Below are positions 33,551 through 45,000 of a stretch of DNA of 64,000 nucleotides, in pieces (the first letter of the stretch is position 1; each line of letters opens with the position of its first letter). A model generated the notes under the pieces. That model did not search any database. It worked only from the letters and a program-made list of their open reading frames with translations, and had not been told where the DNA came from. The stretch covers positions 42,890,988-42,954,987 of the forward strand of contig NC_087070.1 of the NCBI RefSeq assembly GCF_963678635.1, given 5' to 3'. The translations under genes were made by a program, and so were the position numbers. This DNA is from Symsagittifera roscoffensis. Taxonomy: Eukaryota; Xenacoelomorpha; Acoela; Convolutidae.

Positions 33551-33985
33551 TTGTGTAGTATTTGGGCGAATGTTACACTGGTTTTTAGCTGTCTTGGAGG
33601 TGCTTCTCCGTTAACGAGTAAAATTATTTCGCAGTTGTCCTATCTCATCTCCCTAAAAAGAAGTTACAGTCAATCGGATGCTACTAACTTGGTAAGAACA
33701 AAAATATTGTTTTCACTAATGAGAAGTGCGGTTCTCTGCCTCCGCGGAACGCGTAAGCAGAAACTTATTTCGACTACTGACTTCGACTTTAACTCAACAC
33801 TCTTCAACTTACTGATGAACAATTCCATTTATTCCATTTACTACACTCAAGGTATAATTAGTAGCAAAAAGTTCGGACAGACAGAATTAATTAAAATGAG
33901 CAATCAGTGCTTTTCGATGCTTTTTTACATGCAAAATCTGAAGCCGAACAACCTTGAATTTTTTGTCAGACCAAATTCAAATTGA
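33551..33985 (+). pseudogene. 144-codon frame, possible transposon ORF remnant
   Basis: It begins within a terminal-like motif and runs to a stop at 33983-33985. The segment VRTKILFSLMRSAVLCLRGT resembles C-terminal segments I associate with transposon proteins, but I cannot name the family. No start context or splice signals support a host gene. Confidence 0.25.
33564..33577. repeat. Isolated inverted terminus of the 0.92-kb family
   Basis: GGGCGAATGTTACA is the exact reverse complement of TGTAACATTCGCCC, the left end of copies A and B. It lies 80 bases beyond copy D's own end, so copy D may be nested in, or part of, a longer element. Confidence 0.6.
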
Positions 33986-34119
33986 GAGATTGTCGATTAT
34001 CCGATGATTATGCTAGCCTAATTTTTAAATACTGCTTTGAGCATCCAGATTTAACTATAAAACATTTCGGCGCTTCGGATACAATTGCCCGCCTTGGTTA
34101 TAGGTTTTGAGCGAAACTC

Positions 34120-34310
34120 GGATCTACTTAACAATCCCCTTATTGTATCTACTAAAGAATCTCGACCCCTGTAAGTAAAAACAGTAATTTCGCACAAGAG
34201 CATTGTATGTAAACTCGAATTTTGCTGCATTCTGATTGGTAGAAAATTCGCTGCAAGTAATCTACTGAACAATCCCCCCTTTCTTGAAGGGGGGATTGTT
34301 AAGTAGATCC
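34120..34310. repeat. 191-bp inverted repeat with 20-bp perfect arms
   Basis: GGATCTACTTAACAATCCCC (34120-34139) is perfectly inverted at 34291-34310. A third, partly matching arm (CTACTGAACAATCCCC) lies at 34262-34277 and forms its own tight hairpin with the right arm. Arm-flanking bases are also partly inverted. It is probably a small MITE upstream of ALG10. Confidence 0.7.
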
Positions 34311-34414
34311 AAGTTCTCAGAAATACATTGTGGGGGGAAACTGGAATAGAGCTGACTTCGGTTACCATGGTAATTTTCTGACCTGATTCATTAAAAAATA
34401 ATTAGATTTTTATG

Positions 34415-34609
34415 GTAAGTGATAATGTTGGCGCATTGATCAGAAACAGCGGTTGCTGCCGTAATCTTTTTTGGTAAAATTTTTCAACCAGAAGTTACCC
34501 GGTGAATGAAGTGAGCGATATATTTGCTTGCTTTTTGATAATATCACGAGTGACGTGCTTTTGTTTAGTGTAAGGAGGAGTATAAAATATCAATATGTCG
34601 ATGTTTCAG
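34415..34609 (+). promoter_or_regulatory. ALG10: Possible 5'UTR intron of ALG10
   Basis: GTAAGT at 34415-34420 and TTTCAG ending at 34609, one base before the ALG10 ATG, would make a 195-bp intron. Joining the sides puts a TGA in frame directly upstream of the ATG, so any upstream exon would be untranslated, which supports the start at 34611. This is inferred from splice consensus only. Confidence 0.35.
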
Positions 34610-34610
34610 A

Positions 34611-35948
34611 ATGTATGTGTTCACTGCGCTCACAATATCAGCATTCTTTGCTGTGCTGATAATGGTTCCTCAACCTTACATGGATGAAATTTTTCATGTT
34701 CCACAAGCTATGCATTATTTAGACGGAAATTTTTCTACATACGATCCCAAAATTACAACTCCACCCGGATTGTATTTTTCAAGCCTTTTATGTGCTGTGT
34801 TACCACCTTTCAATCCGGTAATGCTACGTGGAGTGAATATTGTATTTGGTTTAATGACTTATCACTGCCTTCGAAATTTTTTCCAAAGTGATTTTCAAGC
34901 TTCAATTGGGTCTATGCTTCCATTTATGTGGTTTTTCAATCACCTGTTTTATACCGACAGCGGTGCAACTTTTTTCAGTTTATTTGCTGTTTATAATTCT
35001 TTGCATTCTAATAACTTCAAGAGCGGGTTGATGTGTATCCCTGGCTTGCTATTCCGACAAACTAATTTAATATGGACCTTCTACGCAGCTTCAATTATTG
35101 TAGTGTCATCTCTAAAGAAGTTCAGTTTCTCCTCTGATGAATCCTTAAAACCATTTTTTGAACCAGCAAGTTCTTTTCTCGAAGAATTAAGTTTTAGAAG
35201 CTTCTTAAGTGTCGGTAAAAATTTACTGAAAACTTGCTTATGTTTTCAGTTTATTAAGAACGTCATAGTAAATTGTAGCTTACATTTATTGTGTCTAATA
35301 GCATTCATGACTTTCGTTTTTTGGAATGGATCCGTTGCACTCGGGGATAAAGAAAATCACGCTGTAACTGTGCATCTTGCTCAGATTCCTTATTTTTTCC
35401 TTTTTGTTTTCTTATTTTCGCCTTTCAGATTTTTACCAACTTATCATCAGTTGACGAAGTTGCTCAACCGCAAAATGTTAGTTGCTTTTTCCCTATTGCT
35501 ACCCCTAGTTTATTGGTGTGTTCATTATCATGCTGACCCTCATCCTTTTTTGTTGGCAGATAATAGACATTTTACATTCTATCTATGGAAAAAGTTACTG
35601 AATAGAAATCAGGAGACTAAACTTGCATTGGTTCCATGCTACTCAGCATGTGTGATTTTGGTAGTTCGGAAACTAGCAAAAACTTTGAACATAATTCAGC
35701 TCATTTGTCTTCTGGCTTCAATATTTATCGTGTTATCAGCCACGCCTCTTTTTGAGTTTCGATATTTCATCGTGCCGTCTTTATTGGTGTATGTATCATG
35801 CAAACCAGAACCCTCTCTTGAAAAGATGCAATCTTTTTTTGATTTAACATTATACGCAGTCGTCAACGGATTAACGATGTACTTATTTTTGTATTGCCCG
35901 TTTAAGTGGCCAAGCGAGCCTGGAAAGCTTCAGCGATTTATGTGGTAG
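34611..35948 (+). CDS. ALG10: Dol-P-Glc:Glc2Man9GlcNAc2-PP-Dol alpha-1,2-glucosyltransferase
   Basis: This single-exon 445-aa protein matches ALG10/DIE2, a multi-pass ER membrane enzyme. ALG10 adds the third, terminal glucose to the lipid-linked oligosaccharide used for N-glycosylation. Near the N-terminus, after one hydrophobic segment, it has PYMDEIFHVPQA, with the acidic pair of the lumenal loop, and ITTPPGLYF. Further on it has many membrane segments, HPFLLADNRHFTFYLWKKLL, and TPLFEFRYFIVPSLL near the C-terminus, all hallmark ALG10 motifs. The length is close to the family's ~470 aa. The ATG lies 22 codons before PYMDE. It is intact, so it is probably a functional host gene. The stop at 35946-35948 is followed by AT-rich DNA. 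Confidence 0.93.
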   Translation: MYVFTALTISAFFAVLIMVPQPYMDEIFHVPQAMHYLDGNFSTYDPKITTPPGLYFSSLLCAVLPPFNPVMLRGVNIVFGLMTYHCLRNFFQSDFQASIGSMLPFMWFFNHLFYTDSGATFFSLFAVYNSLHSNNFKSGLMCIPGLLFRQTNLIWTFYAASIIVVSSLKKFSFSSDESLKPFFEPASSFLEELSFRSFLSVGKNLLKTCLCFQFIKNVIVNCSLHLLCLIAFMTFVFWNGSVALGDKENHAVTVHLAQIPYFFLFVFLFSPFRFLPTYHQLTKLLNRKMLVAFSLLLPLVYWCVHYHADPHPFLLADNRHFTFYLWKKLLNRNQETKLALVPCYSACVILVVRKLAKTLNIIQLICLLASIFIVLSATPLFEFRYFIVPSLLVYVSCKPEPSLEKMQSFFDLTLYAVVNGLTMYLFLYCPFKWPSEPGKLQRFMW

Positions 35949-36705
35949 CGGTCTTGTTTATTTATTTGCTGTTTTGAGTTTGCTGAAAGAAATCTTGAAA
36001 AACCTTGTTTTGAAAAGCCCTTAAAGTCATTAAGGTAACGATAGAAATGCTACAATCGATCATTTGTGCGAACGAAACTTGAAGGCGATATACTGAAAGT
36101 TATTTATTACTAATTAAGCCTTAAGTAAACCCTGTTTTGTTTTTCAGAGGTCATGTTACTGTAGCCTAACTACAACCGAACCAAGACAGTATTCATTGGC
36201 GCCTAAAGTGACGTTGAACTATGAGTTCTACATTTTTATACATTCGAGGGACATCTTTTCTGCTTTATTTTTAATCTGACATTCCTCCCCCACCCTTCTT
36301 CTCCCGGGAAGGGGGAAGAAAAGAGAGGAATCGCTGTATGATGGTGTCAAGGTGGGTAATTTCCAGTTAAATCAAACGAATTATGCATTAAACTTTTTCT
36401 GTTCTTGTCCTTTATGGACAGTTTGCATTCCAATCAATGCTTTTTATCTGCACGATTAGCTAGGGTTTTGATATGACCTGATACTAATTTTTTTAAAACC
36501 ATTAGAGATTTTTTATAAATTGAATGAATTGTATTTTGAATGAATTCCTTTTTTTGACATTAGCAAAACATTCTTTGTAGCTTTTGGTTGTTTTTCTTGG
36601 TTTGTCTTGGAATCGAGATCCAGACTTTTCTCCCGTAAACAACTTTTCTTAAAAATTTTTAACGAGATTTTTTTGCAATCTTAATAACTTATATGTGCCT
36701 TTGCG

Positions 36706-36810
36706 CTTGGCCTAGAGGTAACGCCGACGCCTTTGCACGCTAAGGTAAAATTTGATTGTCGGACTTTGGTTTATCTGCTCAAGTTTTGTCGGTTTACTTG
36801 CCACATCACG
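36706..36810 (+). repeat. tRNA-derived SINE-like unit
   Basis: CTTGGCCTAGAGGTAACGCC has the pol III A-box. No good B-box follows. Downstream at about 36786 comes the family tail TTGTCGGTTTACTTGCCACA. Confidence 0.45.
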
Positions 36811-39064
36811 GATTTTTCTTGTGCTGTTAGCAAGTATCATGGTTGTTCCAAGTGTTGTTCATTGTAGGTTCAGGGGGTCTTTTTATACTGCCATTTTTCT
36901 TCGGCCTAACTGTTGTCTGCTCAAAGATTGTCGGCTTTGTTTCTCTGTTTTCGCTTCGTAAGTTTTGCTCAGTTGCTAATTAAACACTCAAATGTGTTGC
37001 TTGGTCTGCTGGCATGGACTTTCTGTTTGATAAAACAGGTTTTACGAAAATATGTGGGATTGGGTTTTCTATATTTTTTTCTGGAAAGTTTTTTCTTTTT
37101 TTGTCAGAATTCAAGTTTTTCTCTAACTATTCTTCAAGTTTTCGACAAAAGTGTATCAATAGAAAATTGCCTACTCACCTGCGTCTCCCCTAATATATAT
37201 TTTTTTACTGTACCCCTCTGTCTACAGATTTCGGAAAAGTCGGTGGGGGAAAATTTGACAGATATTTTAGATTTTTTTTGTGCTCAAAAGAATACCATCC
37301 CAGATCTGAGATTGAGGGTTCAATGGAGATAACGGTTAGTGAGGAGCTCCCATGCATTAGCGGGCACTGACATTTTTAACACAATAATTTATCGCTCTCA
37401 GATAAGTCAAATTTAAGGTTTTTCGAACTTATTGAATTTTCTCTAATATATTTGGCCGCCCATATCCTTGTTTCAGTCCAAGCTTGCATACGCGTCAAGA
37501 TTCAAATGACTTAAAAAGTTATGGCCCTCGGAAAAGTTAAAATTTTCACTTTTCTCTATTGTACTCACAAATTTCAGTTTCTGGGTTCCACCGAAATGAC
37601 CGGCTGCGTGAATCTCTGCTGCCGTAGTAGATACGACCAAATGTTCTTACACGAAAGCAACGATTCTCGGAAAGGTCCTATTTTTGATTTGATGACCGTT
37701 TTTTTCCGATCTTTTTCGATAACTATCCTGTCAATCTGGTATTAACGGTTAAATTGAAAGAACATGTTGTTAAAAGCCTAACTCTATAAAAAGCTAAGCG
37801 CATTTTCTTTCAGAAAAAAGTGTTTGCCTTCAGAAAAGTCAAGGTTTGATTCAATGTTTGACTGTTTTTTTGGGAAACTTTTTGACTTTTCTCGAAAACT
37901 AGCCTGCCAATTCTCAGTTTAGGGAATCTTCTTTGCTGAAGCTGCATCGTTATAGTTTGAGCTGAAAAAATATTATGATTTTCGGAAAGTGAAGTTTAAG
38001 CACGTTTGACCGTTTTTAGAAACTTTTTGACTTCTCTAAAAATTACCTTTTCAAATCTGAGATGACGGGTTCAATCGAAAAAAGCGGCTGCGATATTTTT
38101 TTTTACTACAGAAGAGGCGACGCCTTAAATTTTTGCAAGGGAAATGTTTCGTCCTTGCAAAAATTCCAGGATCTCAAAATTTGTTCTCTTCTCACTTATT
38201 TTTGAAACAACAAAGGTTTTGGGCAAAGTCTTGATTTTGAAATTACCCAATTCATACCGCATTAGTAAAACAAATTTGAAAATTATCAAGCATGTACCTC
38301 CAGCTTAAACTGGGCGCCTCTAGTCAATTTTTAGCGAGACATGTGAAGTTTTGATTCATATAGTTGTTTTTTCAATATTCTTCATTTTCTACATCTCAAG
38401 TTTTTTTGTTGTGTTGCAATTGATGCGAAGCTCCGCTTCGCCTTCGTGCAATTTATATCAGAACCCAATTTTTTAAGATTCAATTTCAAGATCCCCTTTT
38501 CTGATTTGATGATGATTGCAACAGTGCTCCTAAATGTAATCCCTAAGACATTGGACTGATCCAGAATAGTCTTAAGTACGCAGATCAGAGTGAAAGATTG
38601 TATCGAATGCTTGTTCTAACTAAAGTGTAATACCAGAAGCTTTTGTGACAACGAGTAAAGCCAATCAGTATCTGTATCAAGACATCAATAGCGCGTCTAT
38701 TTAAGAATCAGAATGCCGGGAGTGGAAAAGGGAGATTAATGTTAAGTTTGGAAGTTAAATAAGAAAATTGTGAAATGGATTTTTGTCTATGAGAATTTCT
38801 AAGAAGCAATATATAGATGGCAAGTTTGCTCCGTCCTTTTTACTTGATTTTGAATATTTTTTTTTGTCAAAAAATGGTTATTATGTGTTAATGAACAAAA
38901 TTGTTTTTTTTTTTGGAAAAGAAAGACGTTTTTTTTTGTGGACTAAAAAACATTATCAAACAGTAATAAAGGCTTTTTTAGGCGAACGTCTTTTCTAACA
39001 TAATCCATCGAATGATTTTGAGTTCTCACTTTATAGTGAGCAAACATTTCCAACTCTACTGTCA

Positions 39065-39135
39065 CGCTTGGTCTAGCTAGCGGTAACGTCTATGCCTAGG
39101 ACTACAAATGTTCCACCAGGAATTCGAGCAGGACT
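39065..39135 (+). repeat. tRNA-derived SINE-like unit
   Basis: GCTTGGTCTAGCTAGCGGTA (A-box-like, with a small insertion) is followed by AATTCGAGC as a weak B-box. It is similar to the units at 39798 and 60988. Confidence 0.4.
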
Positions 39136-39764
39136 AGTTTCTTTTCGCGATCTCAAAAAAGAGAATATTCCGTTGGGAAAAACAGTTGTCAGCCTCTCGT
39201 TTGCTTGATTACTTTCTTTCCGCTTTGTCACAACTAAAATTGCAATCGGGGTTCTGGGTCTAGACCCACAGAAGTGATCTTGGGTATCAAGCTGAAAAAG
39301 ATTGTGTCGGCTAAAATTTTATCCATATTTTTTGGCGCTCTTACTGGGGTTTTATTTCAGTTAGTTCTTGATAGTTTTTTGAATATATTTTTTCTAATTT
39401 TCAAGAATAAATATTGTTCATGGGCTTCTGGTTTTTACATGCTGAAATTTTCTATTAAAATTTTTTGCATTAAATTTTAAATTTTTTGGATGCATTGTGT
39501 TCTGAATGTGCGTGGAATTAGCTTAAGTCAGTTGGGATTGTTTCATTTTCCAGCAGTTGAATTTGAAATCAATGTGCAGCCTTTTGTTTGAATATGTCAA
39601 AAATAATCTTTTCAGAAAAAAACTAAGTTTTCAGAAACTTGTTCTTTCAATTTTGGCTCGACTGTTTTGGCTACGAATGTATGTGGACTGTCTCACGAGA
39701 TTCAAGACTGTGGTTCTTTCTGGCTGATTTCTTTTTTACCATTGGTGGTACCTTGGTTCATAAT

Positions 39765-39954
39765 GAATTCAAGTTTTGTAGTGTTTCTTGCACACTTAGC
39801 TTGGTGGTAGCGAATACGCTTGGAACGGCAAAGGTACTGGGCTCAAATCTGACCAGGACTAGTTTTTTATCAAGCGGTAATTGCTCTGGTTCAAAAAAGT
39901 TTCTGCCTATTATTTTCTGATTGTGTTGTCGGCTTAGTTGCCACATCTACGAAT
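39765..39954 (+). repeat. tRNA-derived SINE, clear copy
   Basis: TAATGAATTCAAGTTTTGTA leads into GCTTGGTGGTAGCGAATACG (A-box) and TGGGCTCAAATC (B-box). A tail containing TTGTCGGCTTAGTTGCCACA follows at 39926. The head aligns with 60972-61070. Confidence 0.6.
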
Positions 39955-40340
39955 CGTTTATTATAGTTGTAAAATTTTTTAACTGCAGTTGTTTTTAGCA
40001 TTTTAATAATCGGGCTGAATCGAAATTTGCTTTTCACCATGGTTGTAATTTTACCAGCTCGATTTTTAAAATTTCATCGGCTCTATAAATTTCGGCCTAA
40101 TTAATATCGACTGTGGCTTCGTTCAGCTCGAAAAAAGTTAAAGCCCGAAAAAATATTGCGTCGTTAAGCCAGCAAAAAGATTTTGTGCGCGTATGAGCTC
40201 TGAGGGGAAAAGGGACTTGGCATTTTTTTTGTAAGTTAGGATTTTTTCTGAATTACTTTTCTGCATGAAGGGTTTCTGCTTAGATTTTTCAGCTTTGTTA
40301 CCGCCTGGTGATTATAAATTCAAATCTAATCAACCATCCG

Positions 40341-40480
40341 GCGCATCTGGCTGGCATAGAGGTAAAACAATTGCTTGAGACTTCAAAGATTTGCGGTTCG
40401 AAGCCCGCCAGGTCCTTTTTTTGCCAGGTTTTTTTTCGGATTATCGTCCGTCTGTTTATTCTTGTCGGCTTAGTTCAGCT
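40341..40480 (+). repeat. tRNA-derived SINE, clear A and B boxes
   Basis: CTGGCATAGAGG (A-box, about 40351-40362) and GGTTCGAAGCC (B-box, 40395-40405) have tRNA spacing, followed by T-runs and TTGTCGGCTTAGTT. It is probably a SINE rather than a functional tRNA gene because no acceptor stem closes. Confidence 0.6.
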
Positions 40481-40545
40481 TTAGTGCGAATTGCTGTAAC
40501 TCCATGCTTGAGACAAGAAAGCCCGGGAGTTCGATTCCATATGAG
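40481..40545 (+). repeat. tRNA-derived SINE-like unit
   Basis: GAGTTCGATTCC (40527-40538) fits a pol III B-box. The A-box region is degenerate. It directly follows the previous unit's tail. Confidence 0.4.
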
Positions 40546-41949
40546 ACTTTTTTTTTGCTTGCAAATAGAGAAGTTTGGCTAATTTAGATGGTCTGTCTGC
40601 TTATTTTTGTCTGCTTAGTTCCACAGAAGGGACTGTTTTTTTTCTGAAAACTTGGGTTCTGTATAGCATTCCCAAAGCTCGTTATAGCCTTTCTAATGGT
40701 GCCGGCAGTTGTGTTCCGGATATTATGGGCTTTTGTAGCAAGTCCTTCAGTTCTAGTTTCTTACTTTTGCTTCAAAGTTTTGTCTTTTAAATGTCAGAAA
40801 CATTGAATAGAGGTGAAACACGAAAGTTAACTGGCGCCAAGAAGAACCTTGAAAAACTGAAATAAAATGACAGCTTTGGACAAGGAAAAATCAATCAAAA
40901 ATAACAAGGAGAAAAACAAAGACTAGATGCATGAAATAAGTCGACGAAACTTTTTTTCTTCTGTTGATGTTTTTTTTTTCAATGTCTGTATCCAGAATTG
41001 AAAACAGTTCCTTCAACGATTTTTCAGTTTGTCGTAAAAACTTCCACTTTTTCAAACACTTCTGGGTCTATCTTGCTGTTTTGTAAGTTTTTTATTGAAC
41101 GGTCTTATAAAAGCGAAAAGAAAGATCTAAGTTTTTCAGCCTTTGTTACGCAAGTGAAGCCTAACGTTCTAAGTTAACAGCCATTTTCAACTGTCTATAG
41201 CTTATCTTTTGAGCGCTTACTCTTAAACTCCAAGTTCCGGACATTTATTTGCTAGAACAAAAGTGGATACTGAGACTACAGTTCGCCCGTTAAAAAACTT
41301 TAAGACCCATATTCAATTGAAATCTTCTAATTGGTCATTTTTTGAAGTGAGTGATAGATAATCAATTATAACAATCATTGAGAAACAAAGTATGCGGACC
41401 ATAGAAAAACTTCATTTGTATCTATAGACTTTTGATGAGAACTTGAAGCTTTCCATCTTGCATCGAAGAAAAGTAAGGAGTTGATTTTATGCTATTTTTG
41501 TATATTGTTTGCTTTCATCTGCTAATTGGAACGTTTACTTGCGGAGAAAATCTCAAAACGACTCTTTCCGAATAGATTGCTATAGTGAAATGGTGACAAC
41601 GAATGTAAATTTTTCGCTTATACGATTTATCTGCTTTATTCAAATGTTTATTCTTTTTTTTACTGAAAAAAAAACTCTTTAAATTCGAAGAGGTGCAACT
41701 GGCAGTTGTGGACTTTAGGAGGTAGGGTATTGCGAGAACTCGGAAAATCAATTTGGTCGACCTAAAAATGTTTCAAACATTTCTTTGTGAAAATCCGCCT
41801 CTAATAACTATTGATCTGAGCCTGGCAAAAGGTCAAATGTAAAAGCCGAACAAGATAGTCGATTGGTAGAGATAATATCTTGCTTTGCGAACAGTGGGCA
41901 AACTTATTGGCTGATTCATTTTTAGTTGCTCAATCTTTATTGCAGGTGT

Positions 41950-42076
41950 ATGGACTCATGTCTGTCGCTGTGTGGATGTGCTTCTTTCTTGATGGGCAGT
42001 GATGGATATAGATACCACAAACAGAGAGATGTCCTCAATGCCAATGCATACATCTCTCTTGACACGCAGTTTATGG
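41950..42076 (+). CDS. SPRYD7: SPRYD7 coding exon 1
   Basis: It starts at the ATG at 41950, shortly after a TATTGCAG that could be an acceptor of a 5'UTR intron. The N-terminus MDSCLSLCGC resembles the Cys-rich start of the family. It ends in ISLDTQFMG split before GTGAGT. The donor leaves phase 1. Confidence 0.8.
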
Positions 42077-45000
42077 GTGAGTCATCGAATCTATCCAATG
42101 AAATTTTAACTCGTCTTTAACTCCTTCCTATTAATGTTTTTCTTAATGGGCTCTGTACTTGTATGAATAAGTGCTCGCTTTCTAGATTGAGTAGATATAT
42201 TTTTATTTGGAATTCATGAATATTCTTTTTGTTTTTGCGAATGTGGGAAAAAACGCCGTCGTCGTGATTCGAGTTGCAATGAAAAGTTTGTTATGCGGTT
42301 TTCAAGTAAAAATTTTAAATTTGATGGCGCTCAAATTTTACGGTTTTTTGTACAGTTTGTTGTTCGGTTTCTTTTAAGTTCAGTATCGAGTGCATTTGCT
42401 AAATGAAAAATTAATTACTCTATCCAAGAAAAAAACTCAAAATGGCGCTAAACAACGTGAGTGACTTAAAGATGTGAAAGAGGATTTTAGTTTTAAGAAT
42501 TCCTAGCGGAATAATCATAATACGAATGAGAATTAGTTTTCAGGCAGATAAAATACAAAAGTCCAACATGGAGGAACTTTTTGTAAATTAAATATTGCAT
42601 GTGGGACCATCATTGTATCTACAGCTCCATTTTCAGGCGTCTGTGAGCGGAAAATATAGGCATTATTTTCGACTATAATGTTGAGAACAATGTCTCGCCC
42701 TAATTACACTTGCAATAAGCAAGGGTAATGCAACCGGTATTCGAATTTTTCCGACAAATAACTTCGTTCTCAGAATGGTACCTTTCGAAGCAAGTTCGAA
42801 ATTGTAAACAAATTTGCATCTTACTTATTTTGCGTATATTGCGCTAGAGCTTGCTTCGTAGGTCGTAGATGCACAATTTTTCTGCAAATATTTCATTTCT
42901 GTCTGCATAGTTACTGCTCACTATTTTTTTTCTGTTAATCCAATGCTGGCCGTTGTGTTCCGCCTCAGTTTGTCATCAAAGTGAGTTTCTTTTGAGACAA
43001 ACATATTAAAATGTTTTTCATTTTTTTACGATTCGGTGGCTGTGTTGAAAATCAATTACCTAATTAAAAGTAATGTAATTTTTTACTCACGCGCAAAAAT
43101 GGTTCTCAAAGTCCAAACGAAAAATATTTGTAACGTTAAAAAAGACAGATTTGAGATATGCATTTTAATTAAGTCTTCCTTGTCTCTCATTTAGACTATA
43201 TACTTCAAAAACGTGGTTGATTTCATTAGACTTTAAAACAATTTGCGTTTTGTTAGCCAGATGAAAAAACCCGATGATAATATTAAAACAGTTCCGAGTT
43301 GAAAGCAGAGTTTTACGAATCTATTAGAGTTTTTCAATAGACCGTGATGAAAAATACCGTGATGAAAACATGTTTCTCGCAAACTGTATATTTTTGAAAT
43401 AGAAGGTTAGTTGATAAGGTTTTAAATCTAAAATTACCGCGAATTTTGTTGATTTTCTTGTCTAACAAATATATATGATTTTTTATTCAAGATCACACCG
43501 GTAAACTTTTTCATAAACTTTTTCTACGCTCAAGAATGCGGATGATTATTTTTATTGAGGAACATTGAGCAAGTAAGCTTATTTTTGTACAATCAGTTTT
43601 CAGTTATATCCATAATAGTTTTGTTGAGTTGCATTTTTTGTTTTTCTACCATTTGCAGTATCATTGCAAATTAATACCCTTTCGTATTTTGGAAATTAGC
43701 AACTATATTATTATTAAAGGTTATATTCAAAAGCAGAACTAGAACTGAGCCCTTGGGAACACCAAAAGAAGTCTTTTCGGATTTTTATCAGCGGTCTCAT
43801 CGCATCAATTGGTCTATCATTTCGATAGCCAAACTGTTCGTTCCTAAGTAAACTTAATCAATCTAAATAACTCAAAACTCGAATATAAATCAGTTTTTGT
43901 TACATTTTGTCAATAATCGGCAACAATGCAAATTGCATATCAACTCAAGTTTTCTCTCATTGCAAGTTTTTGATGAAAAAAGTGCAACACATAAGATTCT
44001 TGAATTTGAAAGAGCTTTTACCTGGCATAGTTGCCCTTGAAAATTCGAAATTTCCTTGATTTTTCAATTGTCTGTTGGCTATGGTTATAATTATGATTTG
44101 GTATTAAAGCAGAAGTTCAACCCTCCAGACTGCATTATCTACAGACACAGCAGGAGCTTTTTTTACCCTCAAAAGTAATTTCAATCAATTTGCTGTTGAT
44201 ATTGGTTTATGGAGTCTATCTATCTATTATCTATCATAAATTTAATCTATCAAATCATCTTGTTTTTTATGCTTTTTCAAAACTTTACGAGAAAACTTCA
44301 CGCAGTTTGAAATAGCGAGGTACTCAACACTATAGCGAGGTTTTCTCAAGGTACTATCAGGATGTTTATTTGGACTCCAAGTAAAACAAACTGCTCAATG
44401 TCCTTTTTCTTAGAGATGGCGTTTTTGTCTTATCTGAAAACTTTCAAAACTGTTAAGTTTCAAAAAAAAATTACTTGTCAAATTTTCAATTGTCGACCCT
44501 TTTGTGGTGTGATGTCAGGTTGCTACTAGCTGATGCATATGTGGCCTCCCATCTTAATAGTTTTGCTAATTGACTTAAGAAAAAGGAGTGATATTTTAAA
44601 ATTAATAACGCTAGATAATGAATTTTATTTATGAATTTTATGATTTGAAATTGTCTCAATTTTTAGTAAATATAGAATGTGCAGTTGTTTGCTTTCGGCC
44701 ATTTCAGGGTTTTGTTTGTGAGTTAAAAGTACGAAAATCTGAAACTCAATAGTTTAAATTAAAAGTAATTGACCATTTCAGTTTTAAAAACATTTAAATT
44801 GAAATTATTTTTATCGTTCAAATTTTGAAATCAAAAGTGTTATTGTCGCGGTTGCATTCAAGTTGTTGGATTTTTATTAACTTTTTATGAGCAACTTTCA
44901 CGTTCGCTAATATTTTTGAAGCACCGGAGGTGCGCTACACGCTAGTAAAATTAATTGTAGTCATCATAGTTTTCATGCTAACTGATGGCGATTTCTGTTG

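Larger units (their letters stand above)
35949..41949. other. AT-rich intergenic DNA with SINE-like units
   Basis: There is no protein gene. It contains tRNA-like SINE units (listed separately), a GCGAAGCTCCGCTTCGC palindrome (38425-38441) and long T-runs. The short open frames are a product of the T-rich composition. Confidence 0.55.
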
